A stretch of DNA of 64,000 nucleotides from Variovorax paradoxus (GTDB lineage Bacteria; Pseudomonadota; Gammaproteobacteria; Burkholderiales; Burkholderiaceae_C): contig NZ_JAGGNW010000014.1 in NCBI RefSeq assembly GCF_018614875.1, positions 62,001 to 126,000 on the forward strand. The letters run 5' to 3'. Positions 32,410-40,980 of the stretch are shown here, piece by piece. The notes below the pieces were generated by a model. The model did no database searches, was not told the DNA's origin, and saw only the letters and a list, made by a program, of their open reading frames with translations. Every line of letters starts with the position of its first letter. The stretch's first letter is position 1. The position numbers and the translations under genes are program-made.

Positions 32410-34485
32410 ATGGATGCCCACACCTCCACCCGTTCCGGCCGCTGGCTCTGGCTCGCCACCGTGAGCCTGGCCACCGCGGGCTTCGTCGCGCTCAGCCTCA
32501 ACCCCGTGCATGCCCAGGAAGCACCCGGCCCGCGGCTGAAGACCGAGAGCCCGTATTTCTTCGTGAAGAGCGACGACCCTTCCGTCGACCGCCTGCCGCT
32601 CAAGGCCACCGAGGTGGCGGTGAAGATCTCGGGCGTCATTGCCGACGTGACCGTCACGCAGACCTACCGCAACGAGGGCCAGCGCGCCATAGAGGCCAGG
32701 TATGTTTTTCCGGGCTCGACCAAGGCCGCGGTCAGCGGCCTCAACGTGCGCCTGGCCGATCGCCTGATCACCGCGCAGATCCGCGAGAAGCAGCAGGCGC
32801 GGATCGAATACGACACCGCGAAGAAGGAAGGCAAGACAGCCGCGCTGCTCGAGCAGCACCTGCCCAATGTGTTCCAGATGAACGTCGCCAACATCCTGCC
32901 GGGCGACGACGTGAAGGTGGAGCTGCGCTACACCGAACTGCTGGTGCCGCAGTCGGGCAACTACGCGTTCGTGTTTCCCACCGTGGTGGGCCCGCGCTAC
33001 AACAGCCCGCAGTCGGAGAACGCCCAGGCCAAGTGGGTGGCGCAGCCCACGCTGCGCGCGGGCGTGGCGTCCGGCACCAGCTTCAGGCTCAAGGCCAGCA
33101 TCGACACGCCCATGGGGCTGAAGGAGGTGCGCTCGCCGTCCCACACCATTGAGGTGAAGAAGAGCGACGAAGACCGGCATGCCGACATCGTGCTCGCGGC
33201 CGACGGCCGCCCCGCGGACAACCGCGACTTCGTGCTCGACTACCGCCTCGCGGGCGAAAGGATCGAATCGGGCCTGATGCTCTACAAGGGCCAGAACACC
33301 GATGGAAGCGCCGAGAACTTCTTTCTCGCGATGGTCGAGCCGCCCAAGGCCGTGGCCGCCAGCGCCATTCCGCCGCGCGACTACATCTTCGTGGTCGACA
33401 TCTCGGGGTCGATGCACGGCTTTCCGCTCGACACCGCCAAGACGGTGCTCGAACGCCTGATCGGCGGCCTCAGGCCGAGCGATACCTTCAACGTGCTGCT
33501 GTTCTCGGGCAGCAACAAGATGCTCTCGCCCAGGTCGGTGCCGGCCACGCGCGCCAACATCGAGCAGGCGCTCGCCACCATCCAGAACTACAGCGGCAGC
33601 GGCAGCACCGAGTTGATTCCCGCGCTCAAGCGCGTCTACGCCGAGCCGAAGGAGGAGAACGTCTCGCGCACCGTGGTGCTGGTGACGGACGGCTACGTGA
33701 GCGTGGAGCGCGAGGCTTTCGAGCTGGTGCGCAAGAACCTCTCCAAGGCCAACGTGTTCGCCTTCGGGATCGGCTCGTCGGTGAACCGCAGCCTGATGGA
33801 AGGCATTGCGCGCGCCGGCATGGGCGAGCCCTTCATCATCACCGACCCGATCCAGGCACCGGAGCAGGCCGCGCGCTTCCGCCGCATGGTGGAGTCGCCG
33901 GTGCTCACGAACGTGAAGGTGACTTTCGGCGGGCTCGATGTATACGACGTGGAGCCGCAGGCGCTGCCCGACGTGCTGGGCGAGCGCCCGGTGATCGTGT
34001 TCGGCAAGTGGCGCGCGGACGCGGAAGGAAAAGCCAAGGGCCGCGTCATCGTGGAAGGCCAGGGCGCCAACGGCCCGTACCGCCAGGAACTGCGCATCGA
34101 CCCGCAGCTGCGCCAGGACACCGCCGCGCTGCGCACGCTGTGGGCACGCCACCGCATCCAGAGCTTGAGCGACCAGGAGACGCTGGAGGGCGGCGGCGCC
34201 TTCAAGGAGCGCATCACCGAGCTCGGCCTGAAGTACAGCCTGCTGACGCAGTACACCAGCTTCATCGCGGTGGACAAGGTGGTGCGCAACCCCGCGCCGC
34301 AGAACAGCGTGGATGTGAACCAGCCGCTGCCGTTGCCGCAGGGCGTGAGCGAGCTCGCCCTGGGCGCCGAGGTGCCGAGCACGCCGGAGCCCGAGACGCT
34401 GGGCGCCATCGCCGTGGTGCTGTCGATGCTCGCGATGCTGCGCCGCCGCGCGCGCCGCAACGACCCACGCCGCTTCACGGCCTGA
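32410..34485 (+). CDS. VIT/von Willebrand A surface protein with PEP-type exosortase sorting tail
   Basis: A 691-residue exported protein. N-terminal signal (about residues 11-35, ending VHAQ); VIT domain (about 45-175, with VTVTQTYRNEGQRAIEARYVFPGS); vWA domain (about 325-500) with an intact metal site DISGS (Asp 330, Ser 332, Ser 334). The C-terminus is PEP-ET (659-663), a hydrophobic stretch LGAIAVVLSMLAML and a basic RRRARR tail: a tripartite sorting signal of the PEP-CTERM kind. An exosortase follows 21 bases later, so it is almost certainly the dedicated substrate. It resembles marine proteobacterial sortase-target proteins. A CreB site lies 110 bases upstream. Role is probably adhesive or scaffolding at the cell surface. 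Confidence 0.88.
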   Translation: MDAHTSTRSGRWLWLATVSLATAGFVALSLNPVHAQEAPGPRLKTESPYFFVKSDDPSVDRLPLKATEVAVKISGVIADVTVTQTYRNEGQRAIEARYVFPGSTKAAVSGLNVRLADRLITAQIREKQQARIEYDTAKKEGKTAALLEQHLPNVFQMNVANILPGDDVKVELRYTELLVPQSGNYAFVFPTVVGPRYNSPQSENAQAKWVAQPTLRAGVASGTSFRLKASIDTPMGLKEVRSPSHTIEVKKSDEDRHADIVLAADGRPADNRDFVLDYRLAGERIESGLMLYKGQNTDGSAENFFLAMVEPPKAVAASAIPPRDYIFVVDISGSMHGFPLDTAKTVLERLIGGLRPSDTFNVLLFSGSNKMLSPRSVPATRANIEQALATIQNYSGSGSTELIPALKRVYAEPKEENVSRTVVLVTDGYVSVEREAFELVRKNLSKANVFAFGIGSSVNRSLMEGIARAGMGEPFIITDPIQAPEQAARFRRMVESPVLTNVKVTFGGLDVYDVEPQALPDVLGERPVIVFGKWRADAEGKAKGRVIVEGQGANGPYRQELRIDPQLRQDTAALRTLWARHRIQSLSDQETLEGGGAFKERITELGLKYSLLTQYTSFIAVDKVVRNPAPQNSVDVNQPLPLPQGVSELALGAEVPSTPEPETLGAIAVVLSMLAMLRRRARRNDPRRFTA

Positions 34486-34506
34486 GCGCGGGCGAAGGAA
34501 AAAGAA

Positions 34507-35436
34507 ATGTCGTTGGCCGCACTCGCCCTCCGCCATCCGCGCCTCGTGGATTGGGGCATCCACATCGACCGCGCACCGGCTGCCGGCTGGCTCGCACTGC
34601 AATTCGCCGCGCTCGCGCCGACCTGGGCCTGGATGGTCCGGCGCCTGCGCGACGGCTCCGACGATCCGCTGGGCCTGCTGGCGCTGGCCGCCCTGGCCGC
34701 GCTGGCATGGCACTGCCGGCGCGAACTGCGGGCCGCGCCGCAGCTGGGCTGGCTGGCGCTGGCGGGCGCCGGCACCCTGCTGGCAACCTTGCTGCGCACC
34801 GGGCTCGGCGACCTGCCGGCCCTGCCGCCGCTCGTGGCGGGCCTTGCGGCCGTTCTGGCGCTGGCGTGCGGCTTGCTGGCGTTCCTGCCGCGGCGCGTGG
34901 CCGCGCTGCCGGTGGCCGGCTTGGCGGTGCTCGCCCTTCCGCTGCTGTCGTCGCTGCAGTTCTATGCAGGCTATCCGCTGCGCGTGGTCACGGCCGAGGC
35001 GAGCCGCTGGCTGCTGGCCCCGGGCTTCAGCGTGGCGCGCGAGGGCAGCAGCCTGGTGGTCGATGGCCGGCTGGTGATCGTCGATGCGCCGTGCTCGGGC
35101 GTGCAGATGGTGTGGCTCGGCTACTTCACGGCCTGCGCCGTGGCGCTCTGGGCCCGCCGCAGTGATCGGGGCTTCCTGCGCCGGCTGCCGATGGTCGGCC
35201 TCATGGTGCTGGGCGGCAACATCCTGCGCAACAGCGTGCTGATTGCATTCGAAGGCGCGGGCCATCCGCTCGCGCCCTGGGCGCACAACCTGCTCGGGCT
35301 GCTGGTGCTGGCCGCCGTGTGCGGCGCCATCGCCCGCCTGATGGTGCCGGCGCGCACCCTGCCCGAACCTGCCGACCCGCCGATTCCGGGCCTGATCACC
35401 GCGCAAGGAGGCCGCCATGTCGACACGGTTCTTTGA
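34507..35436 (+). CDS. Exosortase (dedicated to the adjacent VIT protein)
   Basis: A 309-residue polytopic inner-membrane protein with about eight hydrophobic segments. The exosortase/archaeosortase triad is present: Cys 196 in DAPCSGVQ, Arg 241 in NILRNSVL and His 260 in WAHNLLGLL. It is expected to cleave the sorting tail of the VIT protein, possibly joining it to a lipid or glycan carrier. From memory this gene pair corresponds to the exosortase subtype called XrtQ in Burkholderiales; I cannot verify the subtype here. There is no polysaccharide cluster nearby, unlike the classical EpsH system. Confidence 0.88.
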   Translation: MSLAALALRHPRLVDWGIHIDRAPAAGWLALQFAALAPTWAWMVRRLRDGSDDPLGLLALAALAALAWHCRRELRAAPQLGWLALAGAGTLLATLLRTGLGDLPALPPLVAGLAAVLALACGLLAFLPRRVAALPVAGLAVLALPLLSSLQFYAGYPLRVVTAEASRWLLAPGFSVAREGSSLVVDGRLVIVDAPCSGVQMVWLGYFTACAVALWARRSDRGFLRRLPMVGLMVLGGNILRNSVLIAFEGAGHPLAPWAHNLLGLLVLAAVCGAIARLMVPARTLPEPADPPIPGLITAQGGRHVDTVL

Positions 35437-35986
35437 AGCCCTGTTTGCCAATCACTTCATCAACCGCATCGGCCACAAGACAGCCTTTGCGCTCGCGATG
35501 CTGCTGTGCATGCTGTGGTCGACCGCGGCGGCGCTGCGCGCAGCGCCGGAGCCGGTGACGGCCGCAGCCTCGCACGAATGGCCCGGCCAGTGGGACGGCG
35601 TTCCACTGCGGCCGCTGGCGCTGAGCGAGGTCGAGCAGCGCTTTGCCGACCGCTTTCCGGGCGCGATCGGCCGCATGACCGACGGGACGCAAACCATCGT
35701 GATGCGCGTGGTCAACGCCCCCACGCGCATGCTGCATCCGGCCGCCGACTGCTATCGCGCGCTGGGTTTTCGCATCGAGCAGGCGCGCCTCGAACGCGAT
35801 GCGCAGGACCGGTTGTGGCGCTGTTTTGTTGCGCAACGGCACAGCGCGCAAAAGTTCCGCGTTTGCGAGCGCATCGTCGATGCCGACGGCACGGCTTTCA
35901 CCGACACTTCAGCCTGGTACTGGGCGGCGGCCAGTGGCCGGTCGAACGGTCCGTGGCAAGCCGTGACGGTGGCGAGACCGATGTGA
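35417..35986 (+). CDS. Exosortase-associated EpsI-like protein
   Basis: A 189-residue protein overlapping the exosortase gene by 20 bases. It has one membrane anchor (about residues 21-43) and a periplasmic domain. RVVNAPTRMLHPAADCYRALGF resembles the HSP...C...GW block of EpsI/DUF3485 proteins, and it ends in SAWYWAAASGRSNGPW, like the aromatic end of that family. EpsI-type proteins are standard exosortase partners, either fused or adjacent. The assignment is by position and weak motif likeness. A second Cys pair (WRCF, RVCER) may be structural. Confidence 0.7.
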   Translation: MSTRFFEALFANHFINRIGHKTAFALAMLLCMLWSTAAALRAAPEPVTAAASHEWPGQWDGVPLRPLALSEVEQRFADRFPGAIGRMTDGTQTIVMRVVNAPTRMLHPAADCYRALGFRIEQARLERDAQDRLWRCFVAQRHSAQKFRVCERIVDADGTAFTDTSAWYWAAASGRSNGPWQAVTVARPM

Positions 35987-35993
35987 GAGTTTT

Positions 35994-37268
35994 GTGAAAC
36001 AGATCCTGCGATTCGTGATTTATGGGCTTTTGGCCCTTGTCGTGACAACGTGTGTTGCTATCTTTTTGATAGTAAAACTGGTGCTTGCGCCGGCGGCGGG
36101 TGAGTGGGGCACCATGGTCGAGGCCGGCCCGCTGCGCTTTGCGGTGGGCGTGCCCACGGCGGTGCGCCTGGCCACGTCCTCCTGGCTTGCGCCGCGGCTC
36201 GACGGACATTCGTTCGCCACCCGGTTCGGCACGGTGCACTTCGCATGGAAGGAGGCGACAGGCCTGCTCGAATTGCGCTGCGCGCCCTGCAGCGCCGAGG
36301 TTGCCGCGCTCGGCACGCAGCCGATCGTGTTCGAGGGCCTGGTCGCCACCGTGAGGCGGGACGGCAACACGCTGGCCGGCACCATCGAAGCCACGCCGCG
36401 CAACGCCGATGCCGGCGCCATGCTCCGCAGCCAGTGGGAGGGACGCCTGGCGCCCAAGGGCAAGGGCCTGCATCTCAGCGCCGACATCAAGGACGCACCC
36501 ATTGCCCGCTGGTATGCCGTGCTCACTCCGCAGTTGGCCGAACTGCAGCGCGCGCGCATCGGCGGCACCATGGCGCTGCGCGGCCAGCTCGCGCTGCCCG
36601 AGGCCACGTTCGCCGTGTCTCCCACCATCAGCCAGTTCACTGTCGAGGGGTTGGGCACCGAAGCCATGCTGGGCGCGCGCACCAGCTGCGGCGCCCCTTC
36701 GAAACTGGCCAGCGACAGTTGGTTGGCGCGCGCCGTCATCGCGGCCGAAGACCAGCGCTTCTTCACCCACGCCGGCTACGACCTGGCGGAGATCGTCGCG
36801 TCGATCGACAACAACCAGAAAGAAGGCCAGATGAAGCGCGGCGGCAGCACGCTGACGCAGCAGCTTGCCAAGATGCTGGTGACCGGCAGCGACCGCACCG
36901 CGGAACGCAAGCTGCGCGAACTGCTCTACGCGGTGGAAATGGAACAGACGCTGGGCAAGGCGCGCATCCTGCAGCTCTACCTCGACAACGCGCCGTGGGG
37001 CGGCAACCTGTGCGGTGCCGAAGCCGCGTCGCGGCGCTATTTCAAGCGTTCCGCGCGCAGCCTGGAACCCGCGCAGGCGGTCTGGCTCGCGGCCATGCTG
37101 CACAAGCCGCAGGCGGTGCTCGAGCAATGGCGGCGCGACGGCCGGATCGACCCCGAGCGCACCAAGTGGGTCGCCGAGAGCGTGCGCGGCATCAGCCGCA
37201 ACCAGCGCGAGGCGCTGCTCAAGAACGTGGCGGCCGCCAGATTCACCGCACCGGAGGCAGCCCCATGA
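35994..37268 (+). CDS. Monofunctional GT51 peptidoglycan glycosyltransferase with long N-terminal domain
   Basis: A 424-residue protein starting with GTG seven bases after the EpsI-like stop. It has a membrane helix (about 8-33), an unusual region of about 200 residues of beta-rich, AsmA-like character, and a GT51 domain (about 240-400) with catalytic Glu 252 in IAAEDQRFF, GGSTLTQQLAKML, and YLDNAPWGGN. It has no transpeptidase domain. MtgA, the usual monofunctional enzyme, is only about 240 residues, so the N-terminal extension is distinctive. It lies in the exosortase operon and overlaps the next gene by 4 bases. Confidence 0.85.
   Translation: MKQILRFVIYGLLALVVTTCVAIFLIVKLVLAPAAGEWGTMVEAGPLRFAVGVPTAVRLATSSWLAPRLDGHSFATRFGTVHFAWKEATGLLELRCAPCSAEVAALGTQPIVFEGLVATVRRDGNTLAGTIEATPRNADAGAMLRSQWEGRLAPKGKGLHLSADIKDAPIARWYAVLTPQLAELQRARIGGTMALRGQLALPEATFAVSPTISQFTVEGLGTEAMLGARTSCGAPSKLASDSWLARAVIAAEDQRFFTHAGYDLAEIVASIDNNQKEGQMKRGGSTLTQQLAKMLVTGSDRTAERKLRELLYAVEMEQTLGKARILQLYLDNAPWGGNLCGAEAASRRYFKRSARSLEPAQAVWLAAMLHKPQAVLEQWRRDGRIDPERTKWVAESVRGISRNQREALLKNVAAARFTAPEAAP
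36057..36073. repeat. GCTAT/ATAG repeat, copy 2, inside a coding region
   Basis: GCTATC-TTTTT-GATAGT lies within the glycosyltransferase gene, where it encodes part of the membrane helix (VAIFLIV). It is the same AT-rich motif type as the intergenic copies at 12261, 46708 and 48054. Confidence 0.45.
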
Positions 37269-38017
37269 ACGAGGTCGAAGCCATCGAGCGCGCCACGGTG
37301 GCCGCAGTAGCGCCCCTGGCCGTCGAAGAACTCGACGGCTGGCTGCTCCCCTTCGACGACGGCACCGTCAAGCGCGCCAGGTCGGCCGTTCCGCTGCACC
37401 GCGAGCCGGTCGAAGGCCGCACCATCGACCGCATCGAGGACCGCTACGACAGCCGCCAGCTCGTGCCCGCGTTTCGCCTGGCCGACGTCTCCTGCTTCGC
37501 GGCGCTGCAGTCCGAACTGGAGCAGCGGCATTACGTCGGAGACTCGCCGACCTGCGTACAGACCGGCTCCGCACGGTGCATGCGCGAGGCGGCGGCGGCC
37601 GGTGCCGTGCCGGCCGACGTCGAGCTTGCGCCCGACGACGCCTGGGCCGCCCTTTTTCTTGGCGAAGGTTTCGATCCCGTGGACGGCGCCCATCGCGTGC
37701 GGGCGCTGTCGCGCGCCAAGGGCTCGCTCTACGCCAGCGTGCGCGAGGGCCGCCGAACCGTGGCGGCGGGCGCCATGGCCTTCGGCCATGGATGGGCCAG
37801 TGTGCACGGCATGCGAACCGAGCAGTCGCGGCGCGGCCGGGGCCTGGCGGGACGCGTGCTGGCGGGCCTGGCGCAGGCCGCGCTCGAGCGCGGCTTCGAG
37901 CGCGTGTTCCTGCAGGTCGACGCGCAGAACCTGTCGGCCCATGCGCTCTACCGGCGCGCCGGTTTTTCGACCCAGTGGCAGTACCGCTACTGGCAGCGCC
38001 AGCAGTGGCCGCGCTGA
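37265..38017 (+). CDS. GNAT-family N-acetyltransferase, two-domain
   Basis: A 250-residue protein whose C-terminal half is a GNAT domain (VHGMRTEQSRRGRGLAGRVLAGLAQAALERGFERVFLQV with the R/Q-x-x-G-x-G/A loop RRGRGLAG, then NLSAHALYRRAGF). The N-terminal half looks like a degenerate second GNAT fold, as in many tandem acetyltransferases. ATG 37265 overlaps the glycosyltransferase stop (ATGA), tying it to the envelope operon. The acceptor is unknown; a cell-wall precursor or protein acceptor would fit the context but this is conjecture. Confidence 0.82.
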   Translation: MNEVEAIERATVAAVAPLAVEELDGWLLPFDDGTVKRARSAVPLHREPVEGRTIDRIEDRYDSRQLVPAFRLADVSCFAALQSELEQRHYVGDSPTCVQTGSARCMREAAAAGAVPADVELAPDDAWAALFLGEGFDPVDGAHRVRALSRAKGSLYASVREGRRTVAAGAMAFGHGWASVHGMRTEQSRRGRGLAGRVLAGLAQAALERGFERVFLQVDAQNLSAHALYRRAGFSTQWQYRYWQRQQWPR

Positions 38018-38095
38018 ATCCGCGTCCAGGCGCCGAGGCCGATCCTGCAACCCCCACGGGTGGCGCGGTCGGGCCGTTAGTGCCACCATGGCTGC

Positions 38096-38995
38096 ATGAC
38101 GAATGCAAACCACCACGCCCACCACCCCACCGATCCCGTGGCCGTGCCGCGCGGCATCGACCACATCGTGGCCGGTGTTTCCACCAGCGATGGCGACGGC
38201 GTCAAGCTCACCCGCGTGCTGCAGCAGCCGCTGCAGAAAAGGCTCGATCCCTACCTGATGCTCGACGCCTTCGGCAGCGACAACCCGGGCGACTACATCG
38301 GCGGCTTTCCCAACCATCCGCACCGCGGCTTCGAAACCGTGACCTACATGATTGCGGGCCGCATGCGGCACCGCGACAGTGCGGGCCACGAGGGGCTGCT
38401 GCAGAACGGCGGCGTGCAATGGATGACGGCCGGCCGCGGGCTCATTCACAGCGAACTGCCCGAGCAGGAAGACGGCCTGATGGAAGGCTTTCAGCTCTGG
38501 CTCAACCTGCCGGCCAAGGACAAGATGCGCGAGCCCTGGTATCGCGACATCCAGAGCGAGGAGATTCCGGAATACACCACCGCCGCGGGCGTGCACGTGC
38601 GCGTGATTGCGGGCGCAAGCCATGGCATCGAGGGCGCGGTGCGGCGCGAGCACACCGAGCCGCTGTACCTCGACATCACCCTGCCGCCCGGCGCCGAGTT
38701 CGCCCAGCCCCTGCCAGACGACCACAACGCGCTGGTGTATGCATTCCGCGAATCGGTGTGGATCGCGGGCAGCGAAGTGCCGACACGGCGCATGGCCATT
38801 CTTGCGAACGATCCCGGCAGCGACGGCGTGGTGCTGCGCGCGGGCGCGACCAACCACAGCCCGGCGCGCGCATTGCTGATTGCCGGCAAGCCGCTGTACG
38901 AGCCGATCGCGCAGTACGGCCCTTTCGTGATGAATACGCAGGAGCAGGTGAAGCAGGCCGTGCACGACTTCCAGAACGGCGAGTTCGGCGGATGA
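38096..38995 (+). CDS. Pirin-family bicupin protein
   Basis: A 299-residue pirin. The N-terminal cupin holds the metal-binding PHRGFETVTYMIAGRMRHRDSAGHEG (His-x-His-type ligands and Glu), then GGVQWMTAGRGLIHSELPEQ, the pirin signature; the C-terminal cupin has the ARALLIAGKPLYEPIAQYGPFVMNT ending. Bacterial pirins bind iron; some have quercetinase-like dioxygenase activity and others regulate metabolism. It lies 78 bases after the GNAT gene and 60 before the flavoprotein gene, all on the plus strand. Confidence 0.93.
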   Translation: MTNANHHAHHPTDPVAVPRGIDHIVAGVSTSDGDGVKLTRVLQQPLQKRLDPYLMLDAFGSDNPGDYIGGFPNHPHRGFETVTYMIAGRMRHRDSAGHEGLLQNGGVQWMTAGRGLIHSELPEQEDGLMEGFQLWLNLPAKDKMREPWYRDIQSEEIPEYTTAAGVHVRVIAGASHGIEGAVRREHTEPLYLDITLPPGAEFAQPLPDDHNALVYAFRESVWIAGSEVPTRRMAILANDPGSDGVVLRAGATNHSPARALLIAGKPLYEPIAQYGPFVMNTQEQVKQAVHDFQNGEFGG

Positions 38996-39055
38996 GGATG
39001 ATGTAGTCGCAGGCCTACCGAAAATCGGCATCGCCCGCAGGTCACGGGCGGGAAC

Positions 39056-40168
39056 ATGGCGCCTAGATTGATCGCCATGCCTCTTCGCACCATCAAAGCT
39101 CCCCCCGTCCGCAAGGGACAGGCGCCCGAAACGCTGAAGCGCGGCCAGTTCCACGAGCGCTTCATGCAATCCTTCCAGGATCCCGCCTTCAAGACCGAGA
39201 AAGATGCGCTGCAGCGCATCGAGCTCATCGCATGGGAGGCCTACGAGGAAGGCCGCAAGGCGCCCGTCACGCGCAAGGCCGGCCCCGGCTATGCCGACCC
39301 CGACTACGAACTTTCCGTCGACTGGCTCGAAGCCAGGGCGCGCATCGACGCGGCGCAGGCCGCCTGGGGCCAGGCGCAGACGAAATCGCGCGTGCTGCTG
39401 GTCAACGGCTCGCCGCGCAACGACGGCACCTGTCCGGGCGAGATCTCCAAGACCTGGCGGCTGGTGCAGCTTGCGCGCGAGGTGCTCGAAGGCTGTGGCA
39501 TCGACGCCGACGTGCTCGACCTGAGTTTGCTCACCTCCGACTACGGGCGCCACATCCATCCCTGCAAGGGCTGCGTGTCCACCGCCATGCCGCTGTGCCA
39601 CTGGCCCTGCAGCTGCTATCCCAACCATTCGCTGCGCCAGACCGGCGACTGGATGAACGAGATCTACGAGCGCTGGGTCGCCGCGCACGGCGTCATCGTG
39701 TTCACGCCCACGCACTGGTACCAGTCCGCCAGTCCGCTCAAGCTCATGGCCGACCGGCTGGTGTGCGCCGACGGCGGCAACCCCGACCCCACCAGCACCC
39801 ACGGCAAGAAGCCCGACGAAGCCAAGGCCCTCGAACTCGAAGGCTGGGGCTATCCCAAGCACCTGGCCGGGCGGGCCTACGGCGTGGTGGTGCACGGCGA
39901 CGCGGCCGGCGTCGAGAGCGTGCGCCGCAACCTGTCGGACTGGCTCGACTGGATGGGCCTCGTCGATGCGGGCCCGCAGGCCCGGCTCGACCGCTACATC
40001 GGCTACTACGAGCCCTATGCCACCAGCCACGAGAGCCTCGATGCCGACCAAGACGTGCAGGAGGAAGTACGCAACGTGGCCCGCGCCGTGGCGCTGGCGG
40101 TCGGCGAGCTGCGCTCGGGCAAGCTGCAGGCGCCGGATCGCGGATTGAAGCCCCCAAGGCCCAAATAA
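39056..40168 (+). CDS. Flavodoxin-fold NADPH-dependent FMN reductase family protein
   Basis: A 370-residue protein with an extra N-terminal region of about 115 residues (helical, charged) before a flavodoxin-like FMN-binding domain: VLLVNGSPRNDGTCPGEISKTWRLVQLAREVL, a Cys-rich loop HPCKGCVSTAMPLCHWPCSCYPNHSL, and VIVFTPTHWYQSASPLKLMADRL. The CKGC...C-x-C-x-C cluster resembles the iron-sulphur-flavoprotein or ArsH-like loop and may bind a metal. ATG 39056 has a weak GGGCGGGA site; ATG 39077 is an alternative. Substrate unknown, probably quinone or metal reduction. Confidence 0.8.
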   Translation: MAPRLIAMPLRTIKAPPVRKGQAPETLKRGQFHERFMQSFQDPAFKTEKDALQRIELIAWEAYEEGRKAPVTRKAGPGYADPDYELSVDWLEARARIDAAQAAWGQAQTKSRVLLVNGSPRNDGTCPGEISKTWRLVQLAREVLEGCGIDADVLDLSLLTSDYGRHIHPCKGCVSTAMPLCHWPCSCYPNHSLRQTGDWMNEIYERWVAAHGVIVFTPTHWYQSASPLKLMADRLVCADGGNPDPTSTHGKKPDEAKALELEGWGYPKHLAGRAYGVVVHGDAAGVESVRRNLSDWLDWMGLVDAGPQARLDRYIGYYEPYATSHESLDADQDVQEEVRNVARAVALAVGELRSGKLQAPDRGLKPPRPK

Positions 40169-40318
40169 GTCACGCGGGGGGGGCGGCGCCGGGCCTGCGC
40201 GTTCATGATTCTTTACGCACGCTCACTTTCGGCTCACCTGGGGGATACAGAGGTCTTCCACACTTCGTCTCACCTGCTGCCCCTTGGCGGCGGGCTTCTT
40301 CGAAAGGAAGCACTTCTC

Positions 40319-40897
40319 ATGATCTCTCTTCGCCAACGCATCGTCTGGGCCAGCCTTCTCGGCTCGGCTGCCCTTGCCTCTTCGGGCGCCTTTGCCCAGG
40401 CCCCGGCAGCGCCCGGCACTTCTTCGTCCACGCCGCCCGCCGCCGTTGCGCAGGCCGACGGCGCCGCATCCAAGGCACAGCACAAGCGCATGGACCCGGC
40501 CCAGCGCATGGAGCGCATGCAGGCGCACCGCGCCAAGCGTCTTGCCGCACTGAAGGAAAAACTCAAGCTGAGCACGGCGCAGGAAAGCGCATGGACCACC
40601 TTTGCAGCGGCCAGCCAGCCGCCGGCCGGGGCCCGTTCGCAGCGCATGGACCGTGCGGAATTCGCCAAGCTCACCACGCCCGAGCGCCTGGAGCGCATGC
40701 AGGCCCGCCAGGCCGAGCGCAGCGCGATGTTCGCCAAGCGCGCCGAGGCCACCAAGGCCTTCTATGCCGCGCTGACGCCCGAACAGCAAAAGACCTTCGA
40801 CGCGGAAACGGTGCATGTCGGCATGCACGGCCACCGAGGCCATCACGGTCACGGCGGCCCTGACGGCCAGCATTCCGCAGCGCCCGCCAAGAGCTGA
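40319..40897 (+). CDS. Spy/CpxP-like periplasmic protein (LTxxQ motif)
   Basis: A 192-residue secreted protein. Signal peptide with cleavage after GAFA (residue 26); mature part strongly helical and rich in Met, Arg, Gln and Ala, with LKEKLKLSTAQESAW and ALTPEQQKTFD, the LTxxQ-type motifs of Spy/CpxP chaperones, and a His/Gly-rich metal-binding-like tail (GHRGHHGHGG). Such proteins act as ATP-independent chaperones in the periplasm under envelope or metal stress. AGGAAG precedes ATG 40319; the frame runs further upstream without signal-like sequence. A terminator follows. Confidence 0.88.
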   Translation: MISLRQRIVWASLLGSAALASSGAFAQAPAAPGTSSSTPPAAVAQADGAASKAQHKRMDPAQRMERMQAHRAKRLAALKEKLKLSTAQESAWTTFAAASQPPAGARSQRMDRAEFAKLTTPERLERMQARQAERSAMFAKRAEATKAFYAALTPEQQKTFDAETVHVGMHGHRGHHGHGGPDGQHSAAPAKS

Positions 40898-40930
40898 CAC
40901 TCAGAGCGCCCAAGCCGGGCGCACACGATC

Positions 40931-40967
40931 AAAAGCCCGCGATGCCTCGTGCACCGCGGGCTTTTTT
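40931..40967. terminator. Bidirectional rho-independent terminator
   Basis: AAAAGCCCGCG and CGCGGGCTTTTTT form an 11-bp stem with a 13-base loop between the Spy-like gene (+) and the convergent secreted-protein gene (-). T and A runs flank both sides. Confidence 0.88.
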
Positions 40968-40980
40968 CGTACACGGCTAC

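Noticed and set aside
32326..35451. A 1041-residue minus-strand open frame
   Set aside because: It lies antisense to the VIT protein and exosortase genes, is dominated by His/Arg/Ala/Gln low complexity, has no domain and only reflects high GC.
28285..38017. A horizontally acquired island carrying PBP1A, CreD and the exosortase genes
   Set aside because: No integrase, tRNA junction, direct repeats or shift in base composition; gene style matches the surroundings.
37037..40051. A 1004-residue minus-strand open frame
   Set aside because: Antisense to the glycosyltransferase, GNAT, pirin and FMN reductase genes, all of which have clear motifs; composition is typical of a shadow frame.
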